A DNA stretch of 64,000 nt from Dyella acidiphila (GTDB taxonomy: Bacteria; Pseudomonadota; Gammaproteobacteria; Xanthomonadales; Rhodanobacteraceae), in NCBI RefSeq assembly GCF_014863405.1, contig NZ_JACZZA010000004.1, forward strand, positions 1 to 64,000. The letters are read 5' to 3'. Shown piece after piece: positions 7,774 through 17,864 of this stretch. Every line of letters starts with the position of its first letter. Position 1 is the first letter of the stretch. The position numbers and the translations under genes are program-made. The notes beneath the pieces were generated by a model, which was not told the origin of the DNA, made no database searches, and was given only the letters and a program-made list of their open reading frames with translations.

Positions 7774-9801
7774 ATGAAATTCAGGAAGGACATCAACGGA
7801 CTGAGAGCCGTCGCCGTTGTGCTCGTGCTTCTGTTTCATGGTGGGCTGACCGCATTTCCCTCCGGCTTTCTCGGCGTTGACGTGTTCTTCGTCATCTCCG
7901 GTTTCCTGATCACCGCGATCGTGCGAGCCGATCTGGTCGCCGGCAAATTTTCATTTGCGGATTTCTATGTGCGCCGGCTGTGGCGCATCCAGGTTGCGTT
8001 GCTGGCGGTGATTGCCGCGACCTTGCTGGCAGCGGCGATTTTCTACCTGCCCGACGATTTCAACGTCTATTTCAAGTCGGCCATGCAGACCATCGGGCTG
8101 ACTTCCAACTACTACTTCGCCAAGACCACGACGGCTTATGCGGCCACCGGCTCGCAGACACTACTGCTGTTGCATACCTGGTCGCTGTCGGTCGAATGGC
8201 AGTGGTATGTGCTGATGCCGGTGACGATGTGGCTGCTGTATCGCTACGCATCGCCGCGGCAGACGCGCGTGGTGTTACTGCTGGCGCTGGTGGCGGCGTC
8301 GATCCTCGCGGTGCGGCAGCCGGTGATGCATGGCGATGCGGCATATTTCTGGTTCTCCAGCCGCATCTTCCAATTTTTGTTTGGCGCTACGCTCGCCGTG
8401 TTGATCGAAGGGCGCCCCAAGCCATCGAACGCACTGGCTCTCAATGCCCTGGGCCTGCTGGCGCTGGCGCTGATTTTCGCTATCGCGATGAAGCCGGGCG
8501 TGATCGCCGATTATCCCAATCCGTATGCCGTGATGCTCAGCGCCGCCTGCGTGATGGTGCTGTGGATGGGCGGCAACGAGCAGTCCTGGGTCTCACGCGT
8601 GCTGTCGCTGGCACCGGTGGTGTTCGTGGGCGACATTTCCTATTCGCTCTATCTGTGGCACTGGCCGATCTTCGCTACCTGGCGCTATCTGCAACTGCCG
8701 GAAACCGGCGGCTGTCTGCTGCTTTGCTTCGCGCTGACGTTCTTGCTGGGCTATCTCTCGTATCGCTTTATCGAGCAGCCGTACCGGCGGCTGCGCCCAG
8801 GCTTCGGCAAGTCGTTGGCAGTGCTGGTGGTAGTGCCGCTGGTGGCGATGGCCGCGGTGTTCGGCGTTGCGCAGAAATATGCATTTTTCCCTGGGCGTTT
8901 CGGGCCGGAGCTGGCTTACGTCAACGGCACGCTGGACAAATATGACCCACCGTTGCGCCGGCATTGCCTGCAGGGACGCGGCACCAATGGCGGCAATGTC
9001 GATCCGCATTACCTGGATGTGTGCGTGGTCGGGAAAAAGGATGTGCCCGTTACCGGCCTGATGATCGGCGATTCGTATTCCAATCAATACTGGAATTTCA
9101 TCGGATTGCTGTCGAACGCGGCCGGCATCTCGGTGGCATCGCTGGCCACACCGTCCTGCCTGGCGTTGCCGGGCGTCACGCTCTACAACTGGTACTCGAT
9201 CAACTACCAGCAATATCGCGTTTGCGAAGACCGCACCAAGCACTACTACAGCATCATCCAGTCGCACCAATTCAAGTACGTGATCATCGGCGAGAACTGG
9301 GTGTACTACGACTTCGCCGCGGTGGTGAATCAGCCCGGCGACCCGCAATCCCGGGAGCTTGGGCAGGCGCGCATGGAAGCGGCCGTGCGGCATGCGCTAG
9401 ACATCATCACCGCGACCGGAGCGGTTCCGGTGGTGATCAAGGGCGCGCCGGTAATGCCGCCGGATTTCGAGGGCTGCTTCTATCAGCACTTCAAGCTGCG
9501 CGAGAAAACCGGCGGTACCGATTGCACGCTGAGCAGCAACAAGAACCAGACCGAAATCTGGTACGACCAGCTGTTCGAGCGGCTGAAAACCCGTTACCCG
9601 AGCCTGGTGCTGATCGATCCGCGGCTGGTGCAGTGCTCCGGTGCGACTTGTATGACCACTTACCAGGGCGTGCCGATCTACCGCGATACCGGGCATATGT
9701 CCGACTACGGTTCGTACCAGCTCGGCCAGCGCTACCTGCAGACCCAGCCCAATCCGTTTACCAATAGCGGCAGCACGCCTGCGGCGGTGCCGTCCCGCTG
9801 A
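7774..9801 (+). CDS. OafA/YrhL-type membrane acyltransferase with C-terminal SGNH domain
   Basis: A 675-residue acyltransferase-3 family protein that moves acyl (usually acetyl) groups across the inner membrane onto surface glycans. The N-terminal half (about 1-370) has ten or so membrane spans, with the hallmark opening DINGLRAVAVVLVLLFH, the GFLGVDVFFVISGFLI block, and WSLSVEWQWY. The C-terminal half is a periplasmic SGNH-hydrolase-like domain with the nucleophile block GLMIGDSYSNQY and the catalytic pair in DTGHMSDYG (Asp-x-x-His form). No glycan genes adjoin it, but the glycan locus lies 10 kb to the right. The substrate is unknown. The ATG at 7774 has only a weak upstream purine run. Confidence 0.9.
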   Translation: MKFRKDINGLRAVAVVLVLLFHGGLTAFPSGFLGVDVFFVISGFLITAIVRADLVAGKFSFADFYVRRLWRIQVALLAVIAATLLAAAIFYLPDDFNVYFKSAMQTIGLTSNYYFAKTTTAYAATGSQTLLLLHTWSLSVEWQWYVLMPVTMWLLYRYASPRQTRVVLLLALVAASILAVRQPVMHGDAAYFWFSSRIFQFLFGATLAVLIEGRPKPSNALALNALGLLALALIFAIAMKPGVIADYPNPYAVMLSAACVMVLWMGGNEQSWVSRVLSLAPVVFVGDISYSLYLWHWPIFATWRYLQLPETGGCLLLCFALTFLLGYLSYRFIEQPYRRLRPGFGKSLAVLVVVPLVAMAAVFGVAQKYAFFPGRFGPELAYVNGTLDKYDPPLRRHCLQGRGTNGGNVDPHYLDVCVVGKKDVPVTGLMIGDSYSNQYWNFIGLLSNAAGISVASLATPSCLALPGVTLYNWYSINYQQYRVCEDRTKHYYSIIQSHQFKYVIIGENWVYYDFAAVVNQPGDPQSRELGQARMEAAVRHALDIITATGAVPVVIKGAPVMPPDFEGCFYQHFKLREKTGGTDCTLSSNKNQTEIWYDQLFERLKTRYPSLVLIDPRLVQCSGATCMTTYQGVPIYRDTGHMSDYGSYQLGQRYLQTQPNPFTNSGSTPAAVPSR

Positions 9802-9806
9802 GGGAC

Positions 9807-10541
9807 TCAGGATTTGTCGGGGGGCTGGTCGGTGTGCGAGGTGGCGGGGTGCCAACGCGACTTGAGCCGTTCCAGCACCAGCGGCACCAGCGAGAGCAGG
9901 GCCAGCACGCCCAGCGGCGTCATCACGCTGGGGTCGAAGATCAATCCGATGCCAAGCCGCTGGCCCTGGCTGATCGCATGACCCAGTCCGGCGCCGATCG
10001 AGGTCTCGAAGGCAAGCATGAGGGTGCCCCCGAACCAGGTGGCGCCCAGGAACAGCCAGAGCGAACAGCGCAGCCAGGCGAGTGCCACCGTGATCAGCCC
10101 GAACGGCGCAACCGGCACCAGTCGCAGAAACAGCGTATAGACCACCGGATGGCGTTCGAAGCCATGGTGGAGCCGCTCGACGATGGCGGGCGGATGCTTG
10201 CTGCCGGCGCCAAAGGCGTAGCGGCTGGCCAGGAACAGGATCAGCGAGCCCAGGGTCAGCCCGATCGAGGAATAAGTAGTGCCTTCGAGCACACCGAAGG
10301 CGAAGCCGCCGGCCAGGATCAGCACGATGGTGACGGGGATGCCGGTGCAGGTCGCCAGGGTCAGCAGGCCGATATAGACCAGCCGGCTGAGCCAGGGATC
10401 TTCATTGATGTGCGCGCGGAATTCCCGCTGGTGCGCGACGAGCTGCTCGGGATGGATGCGATCGAACACGCCGGACGCCAACAAGACGATGCCTGCTGCA
10501 ATCAGCAACAGCAACGGCAGCGCGGCACGCAAGCGGTTCAA
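9807..10541 (-). CDS. TVP38/TMEM64 (DedA-superfamily) membrane protein
   Basis: A 244-residue multi-span inner-membrane protein of the VTT/TVP38 family. Recognisable features are a first span (LPLLLLIAAGIVLLASG), the re-entrant segment TCTGIPVTIVLILAGGFAFG, and the conserved FLRLVPVAPFGLITVA block ending before further spans. Family members influence membrane lipid scrambling and envelope homeostasis; the exact role is not established here. I chose TTG at 10541, whose bases overlap the deaminase stop codon (TTGA) and which has GGGGAG five bases upstream. The longer frame upstream is Arg-rich noise from the deaminase gene. Coupled to the deaminase; ends five bases from the convergent acyltransferase. 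Confidence 0.82.
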   Translation of the reverse strand: MNRLRAALPLLLLIAAGIVLLASGVFDRIHPEQLVAHQREFRAHINEDPWLSRLVYIGLLTLATCTGIPVTIVLILAGGFAFGVLEGTTYSSIGLTLGSLILFLASRYAFGAGSKHPPAIVERLHHGFERHPVVYTLFLRLVPVAPFGLITVALAWLRCSLWLFLGATWFGGTLMLAFETSIGAGLGHAISQGQRLGIGLIFDPSVMTPLGVLALLSLVPLVLERLKSRWHPATSHTDQPPDKS

Positions 10542-11098
10542 TAGCGCTCCCCGGTGGCGCCAAAAGCGGCCAGTACGGTACGGGCTTGCTCGCGCAGGAT
10601 GTCGCGGCGCACAGCGATGCCGCGGCGTTCCAGCTCCCCGACCCAGTCGGCCGGCAGCGGACCTTCGTCGAACTCGGTGAGTTCTTCCACATCTTCGGCG
10701 CGGGCGCCGATCAGCAGCGTATCGACGCCGGCCCACACGGTGGCGCCGTAGCACTGGCAGCACGGCTGCGAACTGGTGGCTAGGGTGTAGTGGCCGCCTT
10801 GTTCGTTGAGCCGGTAGCTGGCCAGGCGCTGCTGCGCAGTCATGTAGGCCAGCATCTCTGCATGGGCGACCGAGCAGGTCTGCGGCACCACCCGGTTGGC
10901 GGCGGCGGAAATCAACCGTCCGTGCTCATCGAACACGGCAGCACCGAAGGGACCGCCGGTGCCGTGCTGGATATTGCGTCGCGACAGCTCGATCGCCAGC
11001 CCTACACGTTCCTCGTCGGTGAGATAGCGCCGGCTTGTGTCGGCCACTTCTTCGATCCAGGGCGGCAGGGTGAGGTGGATCTGCAGCGGCAACATCAT
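10538..11098 (-). CDS. Nucleoside/guanine deaminase-like protein (CMP/dCMP deaminase fold)
   Basis: A 186-residue zinc hydrolase of the cytidine-deaminase-like fold. The Zn and catalytic motifs are HAEML (His ligand plus catalytic Glu) and QPCCQC, which fits PCxxC. The spacing and the IEL-SRRN region resemble guanine deaminase/GuaD-like and TadA-like enzymes, but the protein is longer than TadA and TadA is expected elsewhere. The reaction is therefore hydrolytic deamination of a purine or cytosine base or nucleoside, with the substrate unassigned. The start at 11098 overlaps the end of glnS by four bases (ATGA), and its stop overlaps the next gene, so the three are likely translationally coupled. 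Confidence 0.82.
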   Translation of the reverse strand: MMLPLQIHLTLPPWIEEVADTSRRYLTDEERVGLAIELSRRNIQHGTGGPFGAAVFDEHGRLISAAANRVVPQTCSVAHAEMLAYMTAQQRLASYRLNEQGGHYTLATSSQPCCQCYGATVWAGVDTLLIGARAEDVEELTEFDEGPLPADWVGELERRGIAVRRDILREQARTVLAAFGATGERY

Positions 11099-12849
11099 GC
11101 CTGTTTGGCCCAGGTGTCACGCAGCGTGACCGTCCGGTTGAAGATCGGTGCATCCGGGCGGTGATCAAGCCGATCCGCCACGAAATAACCGAGGCGCTCG
11201 AACTGGTAGCGCTGTTCCGGCGCGGCACTGGCGGCGGCCGGCTCCAGCCAGCCGCGCACGATGCGCTTGGCTTCGGGATTGATGTGCTCGACCCAGGTCT
11301 TGCCGTCGCTTTCGTCATCCGGCGTCGCCACATTGAACAGGCGGTCGTAGATGCGGATTTCGGTGGCGACGCCATGCGTGGCGCTGACCCAGTGGATGGT
11401 GCCCTTCACTTTGCGGTCGGCACCGGGCATGCCCGAGCGCGACTCCGGATCCAGCGTGCAGTGCAGCTCGGTTACCTGGCCGGCTGCATCTTTCACCATC
11501 TGCGCGCACTTCACGATGCCGACGCCACGCAGGCGCACCTCGCCTTCCGGTTTCAGGCGATGGAACCCCTTTGGCGGCACTTCGGCGAAATCCTCGCGCT
11601 CGATCCAGACTTCGCGCGAGAACGGCACCTGGCGCGTACCGAAGCTTTCATCCTTGGGATGGTTCGCGAAGTTCAGCGTTTCCTCGTGACCTTCCGGCAG
11701 ATTGGTGATCACCAGCTTGAGCGGATCGATCACCGCCATGCGGCGCGGTGCGCTGCCGTCGAGGTCTTCGCGCACGCAGTTTTCGAAGATGGCGTAATCG
11801 ATCACGCTGTTCTGCTTGCTCACGCCCAGGCGTTCGATCAGCAGGCGGATGCCGCCCGGCGTGAAGCCGCGTCGGCGCAGGCCGCGCAGGGTGTTCATGC
11901 GCGGGTCGTCCCAGCCATCCACCAGCCCATCGTTCACCAGCTGGGCCAGCTTGCGCTTGCTGGTGATCATGTAGCTGAGGTTGAGGCGGGAGAATTCGAT
12001 CTGGCGCGGCTTGGCCGGCTCGGTGCGGAAGCCCGCATCGCGCATGTGCTGCCACAACTCCGGATGGCTGGGCAGGTCCACCTTGTCCACGAACCAGTCG
12101 TAGAGCGGGCGATGGTCCTCGAATTCCAGCGTGCACAGCGAATGGGTGATGCCTTCCAGCGCATCGGACAGGCAGTGCGCGTAGTCGTACATCGGGTAGA
12201 TCGGCCACGCGTCGCCGGTGTTCTGGTGGGTGACCTTGCGGATGCGATAGATCGCCGGATCGCGCAGGTTGATGTTGCCGGAGGCCATGTCGATCTTGGC
12301 GCGCAGCGTCTTGCTGCCGTCGGCAAACTCGCCGGCGCGCATGCGGGTGAACAGATCCAGGTTCTCCTCCACGCTGCGCGTGCGGAACGGCGAATTGCGG
12401 CCCGCTTCGGTCAGGGTGCCGCGGTATTCGCGCATTTCCTCGGCGCTGAGGTCGTCCACGTAGGCGTGGCCGTCCTGGACCAGCTTGCGCGCGGCGCGGT
12501 AGAGCACTTCGAAATAGTCCGAGGCGTGGCGCAGGTCGTGCCAGTCGTAGCCCAGCCAGCGGACATCGTCCTTGATGCCTTCGACGAACTCGGGGTCTTC
12601 CTTGCCCGGGTTGGTGTCGTCCAGGCGCAGGTTGCACCAGCCGGCAAACTCGCGCGCGATGCCGAAGTCCAGGCAGATCGCCTTGGCGTGGCCAATATGC
12701 AGATAGCCGTTGGGCTCGGGCGGGAAGCGGGTGCGGATGGCCGCGTGCTTGCCCTTGGCGAGGTCCTCGCGAATGATCTGGCGGATGAAATCGCGCGGCG
12801 CGTCGGTCTCGGGGGCTTCAGCGGGTTTGGCGGCGGATTCGGTCGACAT
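11095..12849 (-). CDS. glnS: Glutaminyl-tRNA synthetase
   Basis: A 584-residue class I aminoacyl-tRNA synthetase charging tRNA-Gln in the cytoplasm. Visible signatures are the HIGH motif in [14 protein letters not shown], the KMSKS-equivalent loop (ITSKRKL), and the GlnRS-specific segment [15 protein letters not shown]. The anticodon-binding beta-barrel domains occupy the C-terminal third. Length agrees with bacterial GlnRS (about 550-590). I start at ATG 12849 ([18 protein letters not shown]), because the upstream extension to a TTG at 12888 adds only a low-information tail; no strong ribosome site marks either. The short Ala/Glu/Pro-rich N-terminal tail is common in this lineage. Confidence 0.97.
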   Translation of the reverse strand: MSTESAAKPAEAPETDAPRDFIRQIIREDLAKGKHAAIRTRFPPEPNGYLHIGHAKAICLDFGIAREFAGWCNLRLDDTNPGKEDPEFVEGIKDDVRWLGYDWHDLRHASDYFEVLYRAARKLVQDGHAYVDDLSAEEMREYRGTLTEAGRNSPFRTRSVEENLDLFTRMRAGEFADGSKTLRAKIDMASGNINLRDPAIYRIRKVTHQNTGDAWPIYPMYDYAHCLSDALEGITHSLCTLEFEDHRPLYDWFVDKVDLPSHPELWQHMRDAGFRTEPAKPRQIEFSRLNLSYMITSKRKLAQLVNDGLVDGWDDPRMNTLRGLRRRGFTPGGIRLLIERLGVSKQNSVIDYAIFENCVREDLDGSAPRRMAVIDPLKLVITNLPEGHEETLNFANHPKDESFGTRQVPFSREVWIEREDFAEVPPKGFHRLKPEGEVRLRGVGIVKCAQMVKDAAGQVTELHCTLDPESRSGMPGADRKVKGTIHWVSATHGVATEIRIYDRLFNVATPDDESDGKTWVEHINPEAKRIVRGWLEPAAASAAPEQRYQFERLGYFVADRLDHRPDAPIFNRTVTLRDTWAKQA

Positions 12850-12975
12850 CGGGTTCAGCGCTTTCGCACGAGGTGGCGGAATCCCCAAGTTTAACCGGAT
12901 GAAAGCTTTACGTAACCGCTTGCCAAAGCGGCGATCTTTGCGGGCGGTAGCGGGCGCGGCAGCCGCTGCGGGCCG

Positions 12976-13596
12976 CTAACGCCGGTTGGCGGACAGCTCC
13001 AAGTAACGTTGATGAAGCGCCGCCACCTGGGTATCCAGGGCCGTTTCCGGACCGGCGTTGTCGATCACATCATCGGCCAGCGCCAAGCGGTTCGCGCGCG
13101 ATGCCTGGCTGGCCAGGATGCGGGCGGCCAGCACCTCGTCAATGCCGTCGCGGCCGATCAGGCGCTGGATCTGGATGGTTTCCGGCACATCCACCACCGC
13201 GATCCGGTCGACCCAGCGGTAATGGCCGAGGTTTTCGGCCAGCAAGGGCACAGCGAGCATCACGTAGGGGCCAGGGGCCTGTTGCGCGTGCTCGAGCATC
13301 CATTGGCGGATGCGGGGATGCATGATGGCTTCGAGGGTCTTGCGCGCAGTCGGATCGGCAAAAATCCGCTGGCGCATCGCCGGCCGGTCGAGGCCTCCCT
13401 GGGCGTCCAGCACGTCGTTGCCGAACGCAGCCACGATCGCGGCAAGCCCGTCGCTGCCCGGTTTCACTACCACGCGTGCGGCGTAGTCCGCATCGCACAC
13501 GGGTACACCCAGGGCCTTGAAGCGCTGTTCCACCACACTCTTGCCGGAAGCGATGCCGCCGGTCATTGCCACGGTAAACGGCATGGGCAGACTCAT
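12976..13596 (-). CDS. coaE: Dephospho-CoA kinase
   Basis: A 206-residue P-loop kinase catalysing the last step of coenzyme A synthesis, ATP-dependent phosphorylation of dephospho-CoA. The Walker A motif is in AMTGGIASGKS near the N terminus. Other family blocks are VCDADYAARVVV, GGLDRPAMRQRIFADP, and HPRIRQWM with the expected spacing. The start at ATG 13596 overlaps the pilD stop codon by four bases (ATGA), so it is the last gene of the pilus-assembly operon. This pilD-coaE pairing is conserved across many gammaproteobacteria. A longer upstream frame belongs to a pilD shadow. Confidence 0.96.
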   Translation of the reverse strand: MSLPMPFTVAMTGGIASGKSVVEQRFKALGVPVCDADYAARVVVKPGSDGLAAIVAAFGNDVLDAQGGLDRPAMRQRIFADPTARKTLEAIMHPRIRQWMLEHAQQAPGPYVMLAVPLLAENLGHYRWVDRIAVVDVPETIQIQRLIGRDGIDEVLAARILASQASRANRLALADDVIDNAGPETALDTQVAALHQRYLELSANRR

Positions 13597-14450
13597 CCGA
13601 TTCCGGACAGGCCCATATAGGCATGCCACAGCGCATCGCCCGCGACAAACCAGATCCAGCCGGCCATGGCGATGAAGGGGCCGAACGGCATCGGCATTTC
13701 GCGGCCGTGCTTGCGCAGCACAATCAGCGCGCCGCCGATCAGCGCCCCCACCAGCGAAGAAAGCAGCACCACCGGCAGCAGCGAGCCGGGGCCCATCCAG
13801 GCGCCGAGCGCGGCCAGCAGCTTGAAATCGCCAAAGCCCATGCCTTCCTTGCCGGTCAGCAGCTTGAACAGCCAGTACACGCTCCACAGGCTGAGATAGC
13901 CGATGACCGCACCGAGAATGGCTTGCTGCGGCACGACGAACAGATGAACCAGGCTCAGCAGCAAGCCGGCCCACAGCAAGGGCAGGGTGATCTGGTCAGG
14001 CAGCAGCTGGGTACGAAAATCGATGCCGGACAGGGCCAGCAGCGCCCAGGTGAGAAACAGCCCGGCTACCGCCGCCCAGGTCGGGCCTAGCCGCCATACG
14101 ATCACCGCGCACAGCACGGCGCTCAGCAATTCCACCAGCGGATACTGGATGGAGATAGGGGTCTGGCAATAGCGGCAGCGGCCGCGCAGCAGCAGCCAGC
14201 CGAACAACGGAATGTTGTCGCGCGCCGCAAGCGGGTGTTTGCAGTGCGGACAGTGCGAGGGCTCGCGCACCACGCCTGGCGGCAGCGGTTGCCCGTCGGC
14301 TTGCAGCCCCAGCACGTTCTGCGCTTCCTGCTGCCATTGCGCCTCCAGGCGGGCCGGCAGGCGCAGGATCACGACATTGAGGAAACTTCCGACGATCAGC
14401 CCCAGCACGCCGGCCACGGCAGTCCACGCAAACAACGGCAAGTCGGGCAT
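13593..14450 (-). CDS. pilD: Prepilin peptidase / N-methyltransferase
   Basis: A 285-residue inner-membrane aspartyl protease that cleaves the leader of type IV prepilins and methylates the new N terminus. It has the N-terminal GSFLNVVILRLP block and two cysteine pairs, CPHC and CRYC, forming the cytoplasmic zinc site. The two catalytic aspartates lie in GIDFRTQLLPD and in the GxGD-like GMGFGDFKLL. About eight membrane spans follow. Its substrates here are the pilins at 34154 and 34895, whose leaders end in Gly before Phe. Between pilC and coaE in the pilus operon. Confidence 0.97.
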   Translation of the reverse strand: MPDLPLFAWTAVAGVLGLIVGSFLNVVILRLPARLEAQWQQEAQNVLGLQADGQPLPPGVVREPSHCPHCKHPLAARDNIPLFGWLLLRGRCRYCQTPISIQYPLVELLSAVLCAVIVWRLGPTWAAVAGLFLTWALLALSGIDFRTQLLPDQITLPLLWAGLLLSLVHLFVVPQQAILGAVIGYLSLWSVYWLFKLLTGKEGMGFGDFKLLAALGAWMGPGSLLPVVLLSSLVGALIGGALIVLRKHGREMPMPFGPFIAMAGWIWFVAGDALWHAYMGLSGIG

Positions 14451-14485
14451 GCCCGGCTCCAGGCGAGAGAGGAATGCGCCGAATA

Positions 14486-15757
14486 TTAGCCGGCAACCGC
14501 ACCCGCCAGCTTGAAGATCGGCAGGTACAAGGACACCACCATGCCGCCCACCAGCGTGCCCAGGATCACCATGATCAGCGGCTCCAGCAGGGTGGAAAGG
14601 GTGTCGACGGCGTTATTGACCTCTTCCTCGTAGAACTCCGCCACCTTGAACAGCATGCTGTCCAGCGCGCCGGATTCTTCGCCGATGGCGGTCATCTGCA
14701 CCACCATGTTCGGAAACAGGCCGGTCTGGCGCATGGCCAGCTGCAACTGGTGGCCGACGGCCACGTCATCGCGCATCAGCCTGATGGCATCGCCGTAGAC
14801 CACGCTGCCGGTGGCGCCGGCGACGGAGTCGAGTGCTTCGACCAGCGGCACGCCGGCGTGGAACGTCACGCCCAGGGTGCGGGAGAAGCGGGCAATCGCC
14901 GAATTGCGCAGGATGTTGCCGATGACCGGGAAATGCAGCAGCACGCGATCGAGAAAGTGCGCGAATTTTTGCGAGCGGCGTTTGCCTTCGACCAGGCCGA
15001 TGACGCCGACGACGATGGTGCCGATCACCACCCACCAGTAGTTCTGCATGAACTGGGACGCGGACACCACCACCTGGGTAGGTGCGGGCAGCGCGGCGCC
15101 TGCTTCCGTAAAGGTTTTGGCGAACACGGGCACCACGAACAGCAGCATGATCATGCAGACCAGCATGGCCACCAGCAGCACCATCACTGGATAGAACATC
15201 GCCTTTTTGATCTTGCTCTTGATGCTCTCCATCCGCTCCTTGTAGGTGGCGACCGTATCGAGCACGGTATCGAGCACACCCGCCGATTCGCCGGCGCGGA
15301 CCAGGTTGCGGTAGAGCTCGTCGAACTGTATCGGGTAGAGAGTCAGGGCCTCATGCAGCGACGCGCCGCCTTCGATGCCCTGCTTCACGGCGACCAGCAT
15401 GTTCTTGAAACGCGGATTCTTCTGGCCGTCGGCGATGATGTCGAAGGCCTGCACCATCGGTACGCCGGAGGCCATCATGGTGGCGATCTGGCGGCTGAAG
15501 ATGGCTACGTCGCGTGGCTTGACGCTGGAGCCGGTGGAACCGAACAGCGGTTTCGCACGTTCCTTGACGCTTTGCGGGTTCATGCCCTGGCGGCGCAGTT
15601 CCGCCTTGACCAGGGTGGCGTTCTTGGTCTGCATCGACCCTTTCATGACCTTGCCGCGCTTGTCGAGCGCGACCCAGTCGTAAGTCGGCATCTGGGTCAC
15701 TTCGGCGCGCTGCGCGCCCTGTGCCCGGGTGTTCTTTGCGGCTGTTGCAGTGGCCAT
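14486..15757 (-). CDS. pilC: Type IV pilus inner-membrane platform protein
   Basis: A 423-residue platform protein that couples the cytoplasmic motor ATPases to pilin insertion. It has the two GspF-type domains: VAIFSRQIATMMASGVPMVQAFDII near residues 85-110, and the repeat RFSRTLGVTFHAGVPLVEALD in the second half. Three membrane spans include one near YWWVVIGTIVVGVIGL and one at the C terminus. The ATG at 15757 has a strong GGGGGATT site upstream. It lies 139 bp after pilB and 35 bp before pilD, the standard order, but pilA is not adjacent. Confidence 0.97.
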   Translation of the reverse strand: MATATAAKNTRAQGAQRAEVTQMPTYDWVALDKRGKVMKGSMQTKNATLVKAELRRQGMNPQSVKERAKPLFGSTGSSVKPRDVAIFSRQIATMMASGVPMVQAFDIIADGQKNPRFKNMLVAVKQGIEGGASLHEALTLYPIQFDELYRNLVRAGESAGVLDTVLDTVATYKERMESIKSKIKKAMFYPVMVLLVAMLVCMIMLLFVVPVFAKTFTEAGAALPAPTQVVVSASQFMQNYWWVVIGTIVVGVIGLVEGKRRSQKFAHFLDRVLLHFPVIGNILRNSAIARFSRTLGVTFHAGVPLVEALDSVAGATGSVVYGDAIRLMRDDVAVGHQLQLAMRQTGLFPNMVVQMTAIGEESGALDSMLFKVAEFYEEEVNNAVDTLSTLLEPLIMVILGTLVGGMVVSLYLPIFKLAGAVAG

Positions 15758-15896
15758 GCCAATCCCCCAATGATCCGGTCCGGCGCCGAGTGTGGTCGGG
15801 GCTGGATAATCCGGAGCTTACGTTACTTTCACAAGACGTTTCGTGGCGCTCCGCGCAAGTCAGGCACGAAAGAGCCCCAAAAGCTTGATCTGGTGC

Positions 15897-17621
15897 TCAA
15901 TCCTTAGTCACGCGGTCGATTTCCGCCAGGCTGGTGACCCCGTCCTTCACCTTCTTGAGCGCCGAGGCACGCAGGTCGTTGATGCCTGCCTTGCCTGCCA
16001 CCTCGGCGATCTGCAAGGCATTGCCGCCCTGCAGGATGATCTTCTGGATGTCTTCCAGCATGGGCATCACCTGATAAATGCCCACGCGGCCCTTGTAACC
16101 TTCGTTGCATTCATCGCAGCCGGCAGCTTCATAGACCGTGATGCCGGCATCGATCTCTGCCTGGGTAAAGCCGGCTTCCACCAGCACCTGCGTCGGCAGA
16201 TTCTGCACCTTCTTACAGCTATGCAGGCGGCGGGCCAGGCGCTGGGCGATCACCAGCGTGACCGACGAGGTGATGTTGTAGGGCGCAATGCCCATGTTCA
16301 TCAGGCGCGCGATGGTCTGCGGCGCATCGTTGGTATGCAGGGTGGACAGCACCATGTGGCCGGTCTGCGCCGCCTTGATGGCGATCTCGGCCGTTTCCAG
16401 GTCGCGGATTTCGCCGACCATGATCACGTCCGGATCCTGGCGCAGGAACGAGCGCAGCGCGGCGGCGAAGGTCATGCCGCGCTTGGTGTTCTGCTGCACC
16501 TGGTTGATGCCCTCGACGCGGATTTCAACCGGGTCTTCCACCGTCGAGATATTGCGTTCGGCGGTGTTGAGAATATTCAGCGCCGTATACAGCGAAACCG
16601 TCTTGCCCGAGCCGGTGGGGCCGGTGACCAGCACCATGCCGTAGGGCTTGTGCATGGCGTTCAGGTACAACTGCTTCTGGTCTTCGTCGTAGCCGAGCTT
16701 ATCGATGCCGAGCTTGGCCGAGGAACTGTCCAGTACGCGCAACACCACTTTTTCGCCGAACAGCGTCGGCAGCGTGCTCACGCGAAAGTCCATCGCGTGG
16801 CTCTTGCTCAGGTTCAACTTGATGCGGCCGTCCTGCGGTACGCGACGTTCGGCGATATCCAGTCCCGCCATCACCTTCAGGCGCGCGGAAATGCGGCTGG
16901 CCAGCTTCGGCGGCGGAGAGGCCATGGCGCGCAGCATGCCGTCCATGCGGAAACGCACGCGATAGTTGGATTCGAACGGCTCGAAATGGATGTCCGAGGC
17001 GCCGCGGCGAATGGCGTCGACCAGGATCTTGTTGACGAACTTCACCACCGGCGCGTCGGCGTTGGCATCGATATCGCTGCCGCTGCCGGTGCCTTCCTCA
17101 TCGCCACCTGCTTCCAGCGCCAGCTCGTCCAGCTCGCCGCCGCCGAGGTCCGGCATCGCGCTGCTCATGGCATTGACCGCGCCATCGATAGCGCGGGTGA
17201 GCTGCACCCGTTCCACCAGGATCGGTTCCACCATGCAATTGGAGTGGAACTTGATCTCGTCCAGCGCGTGCAGCTGCATCGGATCGGCAATGCCCACGAA
17301 CAAGCGCTTGCCGCGCTTGAGCAGCGGCAGCACCTGGTGCTTGGTGATCAGCTCCTGGCTGATCAGGCTGAGCGGCATGCTGGCGGCCGCCAGCGCCGTC
17401 ACATCCAGCATCGGCATGCCGAACTCCGCCGAGGCCACCTGCGCCAGCCGGTGGCTGTCGACCAGGTTCTGTTCCAGCAGCCAGGCAGTCAGCGTCTTCT
17501 TGTTCTGTCCGCAGTCGGCGACGGCTTTACGCGCATCGGCTTCCGGCAATACGCCCTCGGATACCAGTCGGCGGGCCATGCCCGACAGTCCGGAGATGGA
17601 TGGTTGTGGTTGCGATGACAT
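15897..17621 (-). CDS. pilB: Type IV pilus extension ATPase
   Basis: A 574-residue GspE/PilB hexameric ATPase that powers pilus extension from the cytoplasm. The N-terminal GspE_N (MshEN-like) domain includes EFGMPMLDVTAL. Walker A is GPTGSGKT near residue 335. The Asp box is in TVEDPVEI, Walker B is in FLRQDPDVIMVGEIRD, and the His box is in STLHTNDA. A C-terminal zinc-type motif reads HSC then CDEC, so one position of the usual Cys pair is His; this may still bind zinc. Length is typical. pilB normally adjoins pilA in related genomes; here about 17 kb separates them, filled by glycan genes. Confidence 0.97.
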   Translation of the reverse strand: MSSQPQPSISGLSGMARRLVSEGVLPEADARKAVADCGQNKKTLTAWLLEQNLVDSHRLAQVASAEFGMPMLDVTALAAASMPLSLISQELITKHQVLPLLKRGKRLFVGIADPMQLHALDEIKFHSNCMVEPILVERVQLTRAIDGAVNAMSSAMPDLGGGELDELALEAGGDEEGTGSGSDIDANADAPVVKFVNKILVDAIRRGASDIHFEPFESNYRVRFRMDGMLRAMASPPPKLASRISARLKVMAGLDIAERRVPQDGRIKLNLSKSHAMDFRVSTLPTLFGEKVVLRVLDSSSAKLGIDKLGYDEDQKQLYLNAMHKPYGMVLVTGPTGSGKTVSLYTALNILNTAERNISTVEDPVEIRVEGINQVQQNTKRGMTFAAALRSFLRQDPDVIMVGEIRDLETAEIAIKAAQTGHMVLSTLHTNDAPQTIARLMNMGIAPYNITSSVTLVIAQRLARRLHSCKKVQNLPTQVLVEAGFTQAEIDAGITVYEAAGCDECNEGYKGRVGIYQVMPMLEDIQKIILQGGNALQIAEVAGKAGINDLRASALKKVKDGVTSLAEIDRVTKD

Positions 17622-17864
17622 GACAAATCTGATCCAGCCCCCTGATTGAAAGGGAATTTACCGCACATGACCCCGGCAGGCCATCGATTTTCGCGGTCGC
17701 CGTGCCTGTCGGGAAAACCTGTGACCTGGAGCCCATTTAGCGGGGCTGGAGGGTCGCCGCGATGGCTGCTTCAAGAGCTGGCTGGCGCCCGCGAACGGAT
17801 GGGCGATCCGAGGCGGGGCGTCAGGGCAGGGATGGCTGGGATTGCCGCGGCACGCAGGGCACGG

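Noticed and set aside
11161-12894. 577-residue + strand ORF opposite glnS
   Set aside because: It is the antisense shadow of glnS with biased composition; GC-rich genomes often show these.
14474-15907. 477-residue + strand ORF opposite pilC
   Set aside because: Antisense shadow of pilC with His-rich noise.
15843-17618. 591-residue + strand ORF opposite pilB
   Set aside because: Antisense shadow of pilB; His- and Gln-rich, with no domain.
17692-17707. Possible sigma-54 site upstream of pilB (AGGCACGGCGACCGCG on the minus strand)
   Set aside because: GG and GC are ten bases apart but the flanks are GC-rich and depart from consensus, so a chance match is likely.
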